A DNA stretch of 7,160 nt from Desulfosporosinus sp. (lineage in GTDB: Bacteria; Bacillota; Desulfitobacteriia; Desulfitobacteriales; Desulfitobacteriaceae): the NCBI GenBank assembly GCA_016278585.1, contig JADQBO010000254.1, positions 1-7,160 on the forward strand, written 5' to 3'. Positions within the stretch are counted from its first letter, which is position 1. Each line of letters starts with the position of its first letter. Shown here piece after piece: positions 6,067-7,160 of this stretch. The notes under the pieces were generated by a model. It had not been told where the DNA came from. It saw only the letters and a program-made list of their open reading frames with translations, and made no database searches. The translations under genes and the position numbers were made by a program.

Positions 6067-7160
6067 TCAGTTTTTATTTAAATAATTGTTAAACTCATCA
6101 CTCATACGATAAGGTAATTGATAATTTATAATAAAATTATACTCTTCGACCGTAAGATTATAGTATTCAGCTAATACTTTATCAATTCTATCAATGATTT
6201 CTTTAGATTTTTTATGCTTATATTCAAAATCTGTTTGTTTAGAACCAATAAACTTTTTATTCTTATTTAAGTCAGCGTCTAATCTCTGAGATAATTCAAT
6301 GAATAGTTCAATTTGTTTATTATTTAATATATTATAATCAAATCCAAATCGATTTAACTCTTTGTTTGTAATATGCCAACCATCAGATACAGTCTCCCAA
6401 AAGAAAAAATAGAGACTAGAATTCATGAGACAGTTAAATACATGTCTTCTTTGATCATCAGAAAACCTAAACTCTTTAAATTCCTTGGATTTTTTCTGTT
6501 CAAGAAAACATTTTACCCAAAATGTTAGTCTTGTACTTAAAAATACACTATAATGACCCTTTGATTTAACTAAACTCATGATAGATGAGTCATATAATGT
6601 AAGTTTCCTATAAATGCTTAAAGAAATCTGTTCTCCAATCTTAGGATAGAATTCATTATCGGCATATTTGTTTAAAACATATGACAGATTAGTTAAAAGA
6701 CTTGATTTTTCGTCTTTATACCAATGAAAATATTTTGTAGTATATAACTCAAAAGAATCTTTAAGTTCTTTTTGGCAAATAATGATATTTAATTTTTGAT
6801 GGACTCCGATAAACAGCGAACTTGGTCTATCTGCATAATTTGATACATAGGCAAAAGAGCATTGATGTTCAATGTTCTTTCTCAGCAATTGCATCCTTGA
6901 TGTCGAAGTAAGGGAAATTGGTACAACGAAACCAAGTACTCCTTTGTTTCTTAGCAGACTAAGTGATTTTTCAGTTACATAAGCATAGACATTTCCACAC
7001 TTCAAAGTTGAGTATCCTTCTAAATTGTAATGATTTACTTTTGAATACTCTATATACGGGGGGTTTCCAATAACACAATCAAACCCACCACTATCCATAA
7101 CAGACATAAAATCGATATCCCAGGCAAAATCGTTTGTATGACCATCCAGTAATGTATTAC
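6067..7160 (-). CDS. Eco57I-type N6-adenine DNA methyltransferase, C-terminal part (5' end outside window)
   Basis: The reading frame stays open to the right edge, so about 363 C-terminal residues are visible. The ATG at 7107 is internal: the 17 codons before it encode a typical family lead-in ending FAWDIDF, just ahead of GGFDCVIGNPPYIEY. NPPY (7054-7065) is the catalytic motif IV of m6A methylases. Next comes a conserved strand-helix segment, LGFVVPISLTSTSRMQLLR. A long variable region (roughly visible residues 140-300) probably recognises the target. The protein ends with a segment typical of Eco57I-like enzymes: IDRIDKVLAEYYNLTVEEYNF and NYQLPYRM. Motif I (SAM binding) and any fused nuclease domain would lie off the edge, so a Type IIG enzyme cannot be excluded. 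It is the upstream partner of the cytosine methylase, 13 bases apart. As a pair they could modify different strands of an asymmetric site. Confidence 0.9.
   Translation of the reverse strand, partial: NTLLDGHTNDFAWDIDFMSVMDSGGFDCVIGNPPYIEYSKVNHYNLEGYSTLKCGNVYAYVTEKSLSLLRNKGVLGFVVPISLTSTSRMQLLRKNIEHQCSFAYVSNYADRPSSLFIGVHQKLNIIICQKELKDSFELYTTKYFHWYKDEKSSLLTNLSYVLNKYADNEFYPKIGEQISLSIYRKLTLYDSSIMSLVKSKGHYSVFLSTRLTFWVKCFLEQKKSKEFKEFRFSDDQRRHVFNCLMNSSLYFFFWETVSDGWHITNKELNRFGFDYNILNNKQIELFIELSQRLDADLNKNKKFIGSKQTDFEYKHKKSKEIIDRIDKVLAEYYNLTVEEYNFIINYQLPYRMSDEFNNYLNKN

Noticed and set aside
7105..7107. ATG at 7107 as the start of the adenine methylase
   Set aside because: The frame stays open to the window edge, and the upstream codons encode the family's usual FAWDIDF lead-in. 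The catalytic NPPY would otherwise lie only 15 residues from the N-terminus with no SAM-binding motif.
4863..7160. DISARM system based on the two methylases
   Set aside because: No DrmA helicase, DrmB or DrmC is visible in the window, so methylases alone do not support it.
1..7160. CRISPR array, insertion sequence, integrase or attachment site
   Set aside because: No regularly spaced repeats, transposase or recombinase frames, or paired terminal repeats were seen on either strand.

Overview
The window looks like part of a defence island from a low-G+C Bacillota (Firmicutes) chromosome or large mobile element. Most coding sequence is only about one third G+C, genes are tightly packed, and several starts have strong GGAG/GGGAGG-type ribosome binding sites. 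Genus cannot be fixed from the sequence.

Left part (1-3848, all minus strand). Read in the direction of transcription, there is a McrB-like AAA+ NTPase (3848-1872). It overlaps a LlaJI-family (McrC-like) PD-(D/E)XK restriction endonuclease (1882-527). Two 48-residue proteins that I do not recognise follow (449-303 and 219-73), each with its own ribosome binding site. The last 70 bases hold a compact inverted repeat and possible RNA structure.

Middle part (3849-4844). A short divergent intergenic region leads into a plus-strand gene for a 185-residue protein with a probable PD-(D/E)XK nuclease core (3907-4464). Next comes a promoter with a perfect 9-bp inverted repeat just after its -10 box, then a small zinc-ribbon protein (4562-4774). 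The zinc-ribbon gene is clearly richer in G+C (about 47% by hand count) than its neighbours, so it may be a resident gene or have a separate origin.

Right part (4845-7160, minus strand). A strong 15-bp stem terminator overlaps the 3' end of a complete C5-cytosine DNA methyltransferase gene (6053-4863). Thirteen bases upstream ends an Eco57I-type N6-adenine DNA methyltransferase gene, whose 5' part lies beyond the window (7160-6067).

How the genes may work together (inference): the minus-strand order is methylase, methylase, McrB-like, LlaJI-like. This is the gene order of LlaJI-type restriction-modification systems, in which two methylases protect the two strands of an asymmetric site and an NTPase plus nuclease pair cuts unmodified DNA. 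Here the pair would be one m5C and one m6A enzyme, and two plus-strand genes interrupt the set. Alternatively the methylases belong with the 185-residue nuclease, or with genes off the right edge. The least understood items are the two tandem 48-residue proteins and the lone 185-residue nuclease-like protein.
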